This document shows positions 35,752 through 42,611 of a stretch of DNA of 42,611 nt, piece by piece. A program made the translations under genes and the position numbers. This DNA comes from an uncultured Bacteroidales bacterium. Its GTDB lineage: Bacteria; Bacteroidota; Bacteroidia; Bacteroidales; UBA932. The notes below the pieces were generated by a model, which was given only the letters and a program-made list of their open reading frames with translations, was not told where the DNA came from and did no database searches. Location of the stretch: positions 1 through 42,611 of the forward strand of contig CALUPK010000016.1 of the NCBI GenBank assembly GCA_944322575.1, given 5' to 3'. Numbering within the stretch: position 1 is the stretch's first letter; the number at the start of each line of letters is the position of its first letter.

Positions 35752-36415
35752 GGTTGAAAATATTTTCGCCTTTATAATCGGACATACACCACTTGCTGCT
35801 TTCATCGGCGTATGATATAATGAAGTTGCTGAAATAAATCTGACCGTATCCGCGGCTGCCGTTTCCTCCCAGATAATCATTTTCAAGGAGAGTCAGGCCG
35901 TCTTTCAGCATGCTCATTAGTTCTTTCTCGTTGTCTCCGTCCCATACGTTGATGATAAATTCTGCATGAAAAACAGTGCCGGCCGGCACTCTCTCTATCT
36001 GACGGGGATTGGAGATGGCCCTTAGACGGTCTATTGTATTCTCGAATTTAACTTCCGTAAACGGCATTTCCAGTTCATCGCAATTCTCAAGATCGTTTTT
36101 TGACTCTTCTGTCAGATAAGCGTCCCTTACTATAAGTTTTGACTTGGTTTTCTTTTTGGAGTAACCGAAAAGCTTGTTCACGTCATCATTCTGTCCGACT
36201 TCAGTTGCTCCACGTGTCAGTTCAAGCAGACAGCGCATCTTGCCGCGTATTGAACTTCCTGGGATGTACGGGATGTTATGCTTGAACGCCAGTTTTATGA
36301 CAGGGCTGTCTACTCCGCCGATTTCCACGTTGTCTTTGTCACCGCCTATGTGAAGTCCCGTCTTGACATTAATATCGGCGGAAATTTTTATTTTTGCTGT
36401 AAGTTGTGTATTCAT
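35744..36415 (-). CDS. csm3: Csm3, backbone RAMP protein and target-RNA nuclease
   Basis: A 223-residue Cas7-type subunit forming the helical backbone of the complex; it cleaves bound target RNA at 6-nt steps. LHIGGDKDNVEIGGVDSPVI contains the catalytic Asp (D36), so RNA cleavage should be active. IPGSSIRGKMR and YLGGNGSRGYGQI are the family's RNA-binding and glycine-rich motifs. It sits 15 bp after csm2. Confidence 0.95.
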   Translation of the reverse strand: MNTQLTAKIKISADINVKTGLHIGGDKDNVEIGGVDSPVIKLAFKHNIPYIPGSSIRGKMRCLLELTRGATEVGQNDDVNKLFGYSKKKTKSKLIVRDAYLTEESKNDLENCDELEMPFTEVKFENTIDRLRAISNPRQIERVPAGTVFHAEFIINVWDGDNEKELMSMLKDGLTLLENDYLGGNGSRGYGQIYFSNFIISYADESSKWCMSDYKGENIFNHD

Positions 36416-36430
36416 GATGTATTTGCTGTT

Positions 36431-36829
36431 TTAGTTTTTGTTTTCGTGATATTTATGATATGCGACAATGGCTTCAAACATCTTGATGAAGTTGTCAAAA
36501 TCAGTTTTATTGTGGACTTGATCTATTGCAGAGGATATGATTTCATAGAGATCCTTGATTTTGTTGTCTTTGTTCTGACGGCGTCCCACTGCATACGCGA
36601 GCTTGGGTTTCAATAACTTAAACTCGCTGTTGTCGCTGTCGTCATATCCGTTCAGTTGCATACGTTTGACCTCTCCATAGAATTTTCTAAGCTGTGAGGT
36701 TGTTAGTTTGATGCCGTCTCTGCCGGAAGTCAGGTATTCTGCAAATTTATCCGCAGCGGATATGACAGCATCGTCTATTCTGTCCAGTTTTTCAGTCAGA
36801 ATTTTGAATTGCTGAAGTTCGGTGTTCAT
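36431..36829 (-). CDS. csm2: Csm2, small subunit
   Basis: A 132-residue all-helical protein, the small subunit lining the target-RNA groove. LTTSQLRKFYGEVKRMQ, LKPKLAYAVGRR and FIKMFEAIVAYHKY match the family. It lies 11 bp downstream of cas10 and 15 bp upstream of csm3. Confidence 0.9.
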   Translation of the reverse strand: MNTELQQFKILTEKLDRIDDAVISAADKFAEYLTSGRDGIKLTTSQLRKFYGEVKRMQLNGYDDSDNSEFKLLKPKLAYAVGRRQNKDNKIKDLYEIISSAIDQVHNKTDFDNFIKMFEAIVAYHKYHENKN

Positions 36830-36840
36830 AAGTATTTATT

Positions 36841-39498
36841 TTATTCGTTAAATGTTTGTCTTGATTCCAATTCTGCCCACCTTGCAGCTATGGCTATGAG
36901 TTTAAGGTCAGTGCTGTTTTTCTCATAAAGTAATCTGATAATGTCATCGCATAAATCTGCTGTATTTTTAGATTTTCCTGCTTTTGCCCGAGTCAGTGAG
37001 TAAGTGCCTCTCCACAGCCAGCTCTTGTCTGCGGTCTGCTTGTCATTGGCACGGCTCATTTGATACAGGGTCATGACTCGGTGGAGAATGGCCTTGGACA
37101 TATCTCCTACATCCCCGTCTTCCTGATCGAGGCAGGATACGAAACGTTCTTTCCAGCTTTTTACAGTCTGGAACTCACCATTCCAAGATATGGTTTCTCC
37201 GAATATGGTGATGGCGTTCTTTTCTGCGGGAGTGCCGGGATGCCTTGAGAATCTTTTTGCAGCATCTTCTGCATCTCCGGCCATCTCTGCCGCTTTGGAT
37301 ATGGGGAATTTGGGCTTAAGCATGGCAATGCCGCCGGAAATGGATATGTCATCCCTTCCGGTGAAGTCTCCGAACTCTTTTCTGACATCCTGCGCGAACA
37401 GGATGATTTTGTCCCATCTGCCTATCGCGAATATATCGTCTCCTCCTGAGTACAGGATGTTTACGTCTTCGCGGTATTCGTCCTTGTCCCGGATGGTATT
37501 GAGGTATCCGCTGAAGAAAGTGTCCAGCAGGAATGACAGTGTGGAGTATGCTGCAAAACTTCTTCGTCCTTCGGGAAGGCCTTTGATGAAAATGGAGCCC
37601 AGTCCGTCGACATCCATGCGGAGAATACCCAGCAGCCCTCCTTTGTCTTTTCCAGACAGCTCCTCAAAGGTCTTGGCGATGTATTTTTTGTTCTTGGGAT
37701 CACTGGGGTCGTGTCTGCGCGTAAGAGCCTGTTTGTTGCCGCCGTAGAACTGGAATCCATATGACGTGCCGTTGCCTTTGACCGGGGCTTTCAGGAAGTT
37801 TACCTCGTCTTGATTGTCCGGGTTGTTGATGGCTTTTACCATGCAGGTGTCGGCAGATGAAATGCCTCTGAACTCAGCATTGTTGCCTGCAAGTTCCGCT
37901 TTGTCAAAAAGATAACTGTGAATGCCCAGTATCTCAATGCTGCAACTTGCTTTATTCGCTATGAAGTTATGCTCGCCATTTCCGGTATGTGTTATTATAT
38001 AGTCAGCATCCTTAAGTGTCCGGCCAAGATCTATTTGGTCTTTTACATAGGGAAGAATGAAAAGAGGATCCTCTTTGTCCTGCATGTTGATGCATTGCTC
38101 GGATTCAATACCGGTTATGGCGCAGACTCTTGTGTCGGCTGATACGTTCTGCGGCCTGAACATGGAGTCAAAATCGTTCTTTATGATAGATGAGAACTTG
38201 TGTGTCTTAGCCCTTGTCAATCTGTCTGCAAGTGCTTTCCAAAGCTGTCCGATGGATCCGGCGCTGCCGTCTTGGAACGAGACTCTGGACTCAGAAGGTT
38301 GCGAATGTTCCGTGTTGTATGAAAATGCGACTGTCTCGATATTGAGCGCTATCTGACCGTGAAGTTCCTTCCACAGCGTCTGTTCGAAATCTTGCTGCAA
38401 CTCTTCTATGGCGGCTCTGACCTTTTTCGTGTTTGGCAGAAGCATGTAGAATTTTCCTCCTGAAGAGTAGACAACCTGTCCCAATGTCGCATCAATGTCT
38501 TTATGCGAGAGTATGCGCTGTATAGCGGCATCTGTGAGTAGCTGAAGATAGAACGAACGGCCTTTCAGGCTGACTGCGGCTTTTGCCGACGTTATGTTGT
38601 AGATGAACTTCTGGATGCCGGAGATGTCTCCTCCCAGCATCAGGACAGGGTGGTGATCATCCTGAATCTTTAATCTGCCGGAGCTTCCGTCCCACAGAAA
38701 TGCATCTGGGTTCTCTTCGTAGTAGCAGAACAGGCTGTGGGCGATGGCCGCTGTCGTCTTCAGGTGCTCGTACAAGCTGACATCCGCCATGTCATTTGTG
38801 TTGGAGGGGATGCTCCAAGTATATTTTTTGAGCAGGAACAGCAGAGTCTCGGAGAATGATTTGAATGAGCCGGTTGGAAGTTCCCTGAATTCGGAAATGA
38901 AACCGTTCCATAGTTTCCTATAACTTTCCTCGCTGTTTCTTTTCTCGGCATTGTCTACGGGAAATAGCTTGTCTCGATTGATGGACAGCTCGTTAAGCAG
39001 GAACGAAGAACATCCGGCAGGTTCGCCTGTGGCGTTATTGGTGATTTCATTGAAAATAGAGTACAGAGGAATGGATTTGTAGTTTCCCTTTTTACCATGC
39101 TCTGTTTCCAGTGACTCAGTGTTGCTCCTGTCTATACCGGCACTCCACCAGTCGGCCAGTGTCACTATGCCTTGAATAAGTGTCCTAGGACGATGATGGT
39201 TGCATGCAAAATTTATAAGGGAGTCCTCCAGGTCAGGGTTCTCATATATGTTCTGTCTGATGCCGGGAACTTTGGTCAGTGTATCGGCAATATCGTCCAG
39301 AAACTGGTTGACCCATATTGTGTGCTGATATCCGAAGCCTCCGGAAGGGTAGACTTTGCAGATGTCGTCGGCCAGCCGTTTAGAGTAGGGAGAGAGCTCA
39401 TTCTGCTTGTCGGAAAGCGGTCTGTCAGCTCTTTGATAGAACTTCCCGATATCATGCAGCAAAGCACCCAGATAGATTTGTTCTTTAATGTTGTCCAT
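36841..39498 (-). CDS. cas10: Cas10/Csm1, cyclic-oligoadenylate synthase with HD nuclease
   Basis: An 885-residue large subunit of the type III-A complex. The N-terminal HD domain has GALLHDIGKF (H15-D16), so single-strand DNase activity is likely. The second palm domain has YSGGDD with G685-G686-D687-D688, so cyclic oligoadenylate synthesis should be active. GGDISGIQKFIYNI marks the first palm domain, and the helical C-terminal domain is complete. The messenger would feed both CARF effectors of this locus. The gene is 4 bp downstream of cas6. Confidence 0.97.
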   Translation of the reverse strand: MDNIKEQIYLGALLHDIGKFYQRADRPLSDKQNELSPYSKRLADDICKVYPSGGFGYQHTIWVNQFLDDIADTLTKVPGIRQNIYENPDLEDSLINFACNHHRPRTLIQGIVTLADWWSAGIDRSNTESLETEHGKKGNYKSIPLYSIFNEITNNATGEPAGCSSFLLNELSINRDKLFPVDNAEKRNSEESYRKLWNGFISEFRELPTGSFKSFSETLLFLLKKYTWSIPSNTNDMADVSLYEHLKTTAAIAHSLFCYYEENPDAFLWDGSSGRLKIQDDHHPVLMLGGDISGIQKFIYNITSAKAAVSLKGRSFYLQLLTDAAIQRILSHKDIDATLGQVVYSSGGKFYMLLPNTKKVRAAIEELQQDFEQTLWKELHGQIALNIETVAFSYNTEHSQPSESRVSFQDGSAGSIGQLWKALADRLTRAKTHKFSSIIKNDFDSMFRPQNVSADTRVCAITGIESEQCINMQDKEDPLFILPYVKDQIDLGRTLKDADYIITHTGNGEHNFIANKASCSIEILGIHSYLFDKAELAGNNAEFRGISSADTCMVKAINNPDNQDEVNFLKAPVKGNGTSYGFQFYGGNKQALTRRHDPSDPKNKKYIAKTFEELSGKDKGGLLGILRMDVDGLGSIFIKGLPEGRRSFAAYSTLSFLLDTFFSGYLNTIRDKDEYREDVNILYSGGDDIFAIGRWDKIILFAQDVRKEFGDFTGRDDISISGGIAMLKPKFPISKAAEMAGDAEDAAKRFSRHPGTPAEKNAITIFGETISWNGEFQTVKSWKERFVSCLDQEDGDVGDMSKAILHRVMTLYQMSRANDKQTADKSWLWRGTYSLTRAKAGKSKNTADLCDDIIRLLYEKNSTDLKLIAIAARWAELESRQTFNE

Positions 39499-39502
39499 AT
39501 TG

Positions 39503-40195
39503 TCAATTTATTGTATTGTCTTGTTTGCGTGGTCTGTACATGCGTATTGTGCCGTTTCCTATGCTGACGCCCTTTCCGAGTCCTATGTTGTCGGGGAGCG
39601 ATATATTGCTTATAAATTCGGCGTTGATGGCTGTATGCTTTACCGATTTGTATTCAGTCTCAAAAAAACGGTATACGTTATTGATTTTGCAGATTACCTG
39701 ATTGTCAAAATGAATGCCGATACCCTTGGCAAATGAAAGAATATTGCCTGTGAGTATTCTTTCAAGCATGGCGTATCTCTCAGCCAGACTGTCCAATGCT
39801 TTGAACTGTCCGTAATTATCTTGGTTGAACGGAATCCAGGTGCTGATTCTATAGGTCAGCGTGTCATTCCAGGGCTGAATGAGAATCCTTCGGGGCTTTA
39901 TTGTGTCAATCTCCAGGTGAATTAGTTGTTCTCCGATGGTTACATCCGGTTTAAAATCCGTAAAAAAATCGCTGATGGCCTCTGTCCCTTCTCCAATGCA
40001 GACTATTGCCGCGCAGCCGTTAATTCTTTTGTATTGTATTAAGGGATATGAATATCGGAAACCGTTGTCGGTATGATTATGGTAAAGGATGTTATCAGAC
40101 GGCAGGGCGTTTATTACAGCTCCGCGGAACAGCGGAATCTCCGTCCTTTTTATGTGGTTCGCGAATTTTATGGTGAGTATATTTGTGTATTCCAT
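39503..40195 (-). CDS. cas6: Cas6 (Cas6b-like) pre-crRNA endonuclease
   Basis: A 230-residue protein that should cut the repeat RNA 8 nt before each spacer. FRYSYPLIQYKRINGCAAIVCIGEG fits the N-terminal half of Cas6b-like proteins, and the glycine-rich NISLPDNIGLGKGVSIGNGTI near the C-terminus is the Cas6 G-loop. The catalytic His cannot be assigned with certainty. I chose the ATG at 40195 (MEYTNILTIKF); an upstream ATG at 40246 lies inside the divergent promoter and gives a poor N-terminus. It is the first gene of the csm operon. Confidence 0.86.
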   Translation of the reverse strand: MEYTNILTIKFANHIKRTEIPLFRGAVINALPSDNILYHNHTDNGFRYSYPLIQYKRINGCAAIVCIGEGTEAISDFFTDFKPDVTIGEQLIHLEIDTIKPRRILIQPWNDTLTYRISTWIPFNQDNYGQFKALDSLAERYAMLERILTGNILSFAKGIGIHFDNQVICKINNVYRFFETEYKSVKHTAINAEFISNISLPDNIGLGKGVSIGNGTIRMYRPRKQDNTIN

Positions 40196-40247
40196 AGTCC
40201 CTGTATAAATTTGGACAAATTTAACAAAAAACAAAACTGTATGCAAT
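40182..40247. promoter_or_regulatory. Divergent promoter between cas6 and the Csx2-type gene
   Basis: TAAATTTGGACAAATTTA (40206-40223) has perfect 8-bp arms. Each arm is a -7 box TAAATTTG, one for each strand. Plus strand: TTTG (40182-40185), 20 bp, -7 box, ATG at 40241. Minus strand: ATTG (complement of 40244-40247), 20 bp, -7 box, ATG at 40195. The two -7 boxes face each other 2 bp apart, so one polymerase should block the other or one regulator could control both. Confidence 0.58.
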
Positions 40248-41992
40248 CAGAAGAGAAAAAAAGAAAAGTGTTCGTGTCTTTACTGGGAACGGGAATATAC
40301 AGTGAGTGTATTTATAGGTATGATGAGGATGGCAGTAAGTGCAAAACGCGTTTTATCCAGTATGCTACATTAGAAATGTTTCATGCCGATCGTTGGGACA
40401 AGGACAGGGACAAGGTGATAATATTTTTGACGGACAAAGCAGGAAAATCAAACTGGGATCGTTCAATTACTTCCAGAAAAGCCGGAGACAGCGTGGTGCC
40501 GTACGACTCGCTTGAGGCGGTTCTTGTTAAGGCTGGATACGAAGATATGTTGATAACCAAGAATATTCCTGATGGCAAGACTGAAGAGGAAATGTGGGAG
40601 ATATTTGACGTTATATACGGAGAATTGCAGGACGGTGATGAATTGTATGTTGATATAACTCATGCTTTCAGATATCTTCCCATGTTGATGCTTGTACTCA
40701 TGAATTATTCTAAATTTTTGAAAAATACTGAGGTCAAGTCTCTAAGTTATGGTAATTACGAGGCGAGGGTTAAGAGTAGCTACGGTGTGGAAGAAGCACC
40801 TGTCATGCAATTGCTGCCGATTGTTGAGCTTATGGACTGGACTTTGGCCGCATCGGACTTTATAAAAAACGGAAGAACTGAAAAGTTATTATCTATTACG
40901 AGAGAAAAAACAGAGTCGGTTACAAAGGACAACGCTTCTTCCCAGGCACTTAAACAATATTACGGGCGTATGGAGGGGGTTGTGAAGAAATTGTCCAAAT
41001 ATGCCGAGGCAATAAGAATGAGTAATGGTAAGTATGTGTTTGACGGTCTGGTATCAACGAAATATGAGATGACATCATCATTGGATAATTACAGGTATCG
41101 TGCTCTTTTACCTATTGTAAATAAAGTGATTGAAGAATATAAGGAAAAATTCACTGTTGGAGGTAATGCCGATTCTGATATCATAGATATGAAACTGATT
41201 CTTCAGATATCGCAATGGTGTCTGGATAAAAAACTTTATCAGCAGTTTGCTACATTATTGCAGGAAGGTATTGTGTCTTATTTCAGCAATATGTGTGTGT
41301 CAAGGAGTGCTGACATAAAATCAATGAGGCAGGATATTAGCCGTTATTTGTCTGTGAAAAAGAAGTGTAAGGACGATAACGATGACAATTATATATTTGT
41401 CAACGATATGGATAATAAGTATCCGCCTTTAGCCCGGGTAGACAAAAGAATAGGTGATGAATTTTACGGGCAGTATGAAAAACTAGCCAAGTGGAGGAAC
41501 TATCTGAATCATGCCTGGACCACTAAAGTTAGCGTGCGTGACTCGGCAATTATTGATGATTTTGAGGCAATTCAGAGAGCATTTGAAAATTTGTTTCTTG
41601 AAAAAGTAGATGTTGCCAATGTCGGTAAGAGAGGAAAGTTATTTATAAATTTTTCCAATCATCCTTATTCCGGCTGGTCTGATGTGCAAAAAAAGGCTTT
41701 CGCTGATTTTGGCGAGGTCAAGGAGATTCCTTTCCCACCGATAGATCCTGATTGGAGTTCTGAGAAGATTAATCAAGAGGCTGATAAGTATTGCAAGCAG
41801 ATTCTCTCAATGTCTGAGAAAAAAGATGTCACAGTGCATATAATGGGAGAGATGACATTTTGTTTTGCAGTTGTCTTCCGTTTAAAAGAAGCAGGGATTA
41901 GATGTGTTGCATCATGTGCAAAAAGAAATGTGATGGAAGATAATGAAATCAAACTTTCAATATTTGATTTTGTCGGATATCGAGAGTATTAA
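40241..41992 (+). CDS. Csx2-type CARF-HEPN effector with extra C-terminal domain
   Basis: A 583-residue protein of the TM1812/Csx2 family. The N-terminal CARF domain has KVFVSLLGTGIYSECIYRY and the loop DITHAFRYLPML near 137-149, where cyclic oligoadenylate should bind. The helical middle leads to a HEPN ribonuclease motif R419-NYLN-H424 (Rx4H) in KWRNYLNHAW, predicting activated RNA cleavage. Residues about 465-583 form a further compact domain: KLFINFSNHPYSGWSDVQKKA, PFPPIDPDW, HIMGEMTFCFAVVFRLKEAGI, and a C-terminus FVGYREY. I recall similar small stand-alone proteins in CRISPR loci but cannot verify that. It may be a ring nuclease or regulator. I chose the ATG at 40241 because the CARF fold starts right after it. 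Confidence 0.85.
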   Translation: MQSEEKKRKVFVSLLGTGIYSECIYRYDEDGSKCKTRFIQYATLEMFHADRWDKDRDKVIIFLTDKAGKSNWDRSITSRKAGDSVVPYDSLEAVLVKAGYEDMLITKNIPDGKTEEEMWEIFDVIYGELQDGDELYVDITHAFRYLPMLMLVLMNYSKFLKNTEVKSLSYGNYEARVKSSYGVEEAPVMQLLPIVELMDWTLAASDFIKNGRTEKLLSITREKTESVTKDNASSQALKQYYGRMEGVVKKLSKYAEAIRMSNGKYVFDGLVSTKYEMTSSLDNYRYRALLPIVNKVIEEYKEKFTVGGNADSDIIDMKLILQISQWCLDKKLYQQFATLLQEGIVSYFSNMCVSRSADIKSMRQDISRYLSVKKKCKDDNDDNYIFVNDMDNKYPPLARVDKRIGDEFYGQYEKLAKWRNYLNHAWTTKVSVRDSAIIDDFEAIQRAFENLFLEKVDVANVGKRGKLFINFSNHPYSGWSDVQKKAFADFGEVKEIPFPPIDPDWSSEKINQEADKYCKQILSMSEKKDVTVHIMGEMTFCFAVVFRLKEAGIRCVASCAKRNVMEDNEIKLSIFDFVGYREY

Positions 41993-42020
41993 AAATTGTA
42001 GTTGCTTATATGTGATTATA

Positions 42021-42345
42021 TCAGAAGAGGAAGGTGTTGCTCTTGCGGATGTGGTAGAGGAGTTCCTCCTTGCTTTCGGGCGGAGAGTCCTATGGTTTTG
42101 CACGGGACTGTGACGGTCGCAAGACCGAGTTCGGTATTTTGGACCCCGATGTCATCTTCGACAACACCAGCTTCATCCTTTGGAAATTTTGAAAGTATGT
42201 CGTCTAATCTCGTCACTGCAATTGTTGACTCATACTTCCGGGCTGCTTTTTCTCTAGTCTCGTCAATGGAGATGAATTTGATGTGGATGTACGACTGCAA
42301 ATTATCGTTCCATAGTTTTTTATCGTTGTGTTTGGAAATCCATTT
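42021..42345 (-). pseudogene. Frameshifted remnant of an unidentified gene
   Basis: An open frame on the minus strand runs from 42345 through LWNDNLQSYIHIKFISIDETREKAARKYE-like sequence and RLDDILSKFPKDEAGVVEDD to about 42080. There a one-base change would continue it as SKEELLYHIRKSNTFLF with a stop at 42021-42023. The protein-like composition across the shift suggests a decayed gene, cut at its 5' end by a stop. I do not recognise the family. The tail of the Csx2-type gene is 28 bp away. Confidence 0.4.
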
Positions 42346-42453
42346 TTAAAATCTTCCCTCGTGTTCCCCTTCGGCAGTTCCATTTTAATATGAATTTATG
42401 AAATAAAGATACACATTAATTCGTGAATGCTGGAAAATTTATGATAAAATGTT

Positions 42454-42461
42454 TAGTTTTG
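42454..42461 (+). promoter_or_regulatory. Candidate -7 box of the last gene
   Basis: TAGTTTTG matches TAnnTTTG, 25 bp upstream of the ATG at 42487. No -33 partner is evident. The 42350-42450 stretch before it is AT-rich and holds nothing else I can name. Confidence 0.3.
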
Positions 42462-42486
42462 TGAAAATTAGCGAAGTAGTAGAATT

Positions 42487-42611
42487 ATGGCGATACGGAT
42501 TAATACAAGGGTGACGGAAATGGACCTTAGGGGACGGAGTCACTGGTGGGGTGCGCCGGATATGCCGGAGGGGATGGCGTATCCCTGCATAGATGTGGAG
42601 GACGGGGACGG
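42487..42611 (+). CDS. N-terminal fragment, DUF1963 (YwqG-like) protein
   Basis: The window ends after 41 codons. The stretch SHWWGAPDMPEGMAYPCIDVEDGD fits the start of DUF1963/YwqG-like proteins, which have a conserved Gly-x-Pro-x-hydrophobic-Pro motif after a strand. The function of that family is unknown. The GC content is higher again, so this gene lies outside the AT-rich island. Confidence 0.48.
   Translation, partial: MAIRINTRVTEMDLRGRSHWWGAPDMPEGMAYPCIDVEDGD

Noticed and set aside
42002-42349. Plus-strand 115-codon open frame after the Csx2-type gene
   Set aside because: The minus strand of the same stretch carries more protein-like sequence across a frameshift; the plus frame is low-complexity Ser/Cys/Arg.
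1-42611. tRNA, rRNA or integrase genes as island anchors
   Set aside because: None could be recognised on either strand, so no attachment site is claimed.

Overview
The window looks like a chromosome segment of a Bacteroidota member, most likely a Bacteroidales gut species (an Alistipes/Rikenellaceae-like genome is my guess and is not proven). Three things support this. Bacteroidota-type promoters (-7 box TAnnTTTG, sometimes with TTTG about 19-20 bp upstream) precede many genes. There is a run of exported GH92 alpha-mannosidases. PstC carries an unusual extra extracytoplasmic segment. Nearly all genes are on the minus strand.

Region 1 (1-22,013) is GC-rich core and niche metabolism. It holds the tail of a hydrolase, then metF and metH (methionine and one-carbon metabolism) with a secreted endonuclease/exonuclease/phosphatase-fold protein upstream. 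A four-copy 106-bp tandem repeat follows, then a PhzF-like isomerase, then the phosphate uptake operon pstS-pstC-pstA-pstB-phoU. That operon ends in a strong hairpin and starts behind a candidate Pho-box array. Next is a glycosidase cluster of three GH92 enzymes and a broken GH2 gene, then a MutT-type Nudix hydrolase and a GH105-like hydrolase.

Region 2 (about 22,070 to 42,400) is visibly AT-richer and reads as a defence island. It begins with an ATPase/TOPRIM pair (RloA/RloB- or PARIS-like) and a 5'-truncated M48 peptidase gene. The rest is a complete type III-A CRISPR-Cas locus, transcribed mainly on the minus strand in this order: cas6, cas10 (HD and GGDD motifs intact), csm2, csm3, csm4, csm5 (with a long helical C-terminal extension), a RecD/Pif1-like helicase, the leader, a 33-repeat array, a CARF nuclease of the Can2/Card1 type, cas1, a BT4734-like primase-fold gene, and cas2 (with an N-terminal extension). 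A second signalling effector, a Csx2-type CARF-HEPN protein with an extra C-terminal domain, is divergent on the plus strand and shares a symmetrical promoter region with cas6.

My reading is that Cas6 processes minus-strand pre-crRNA and the Cas10-Csm complex detects target RNA. Cas10 would then make cyclic oligoadenylate that activates the two CARF effectors. Cas1, Cas2 and the primase-like protein, whose three genes are joined by ATGA overlaps, probably form the spacer-acquisition module. The helicase is encoded between the effector genes and the leader and could serve either side. The primase-like gene inside the adaptation module, the helicase and the fused Csx2 C-terminal domain are the least ordinary parts.

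Region 3 (about 42,400 to the end) returns to higher GC with the start of a DUF1963-like gene.
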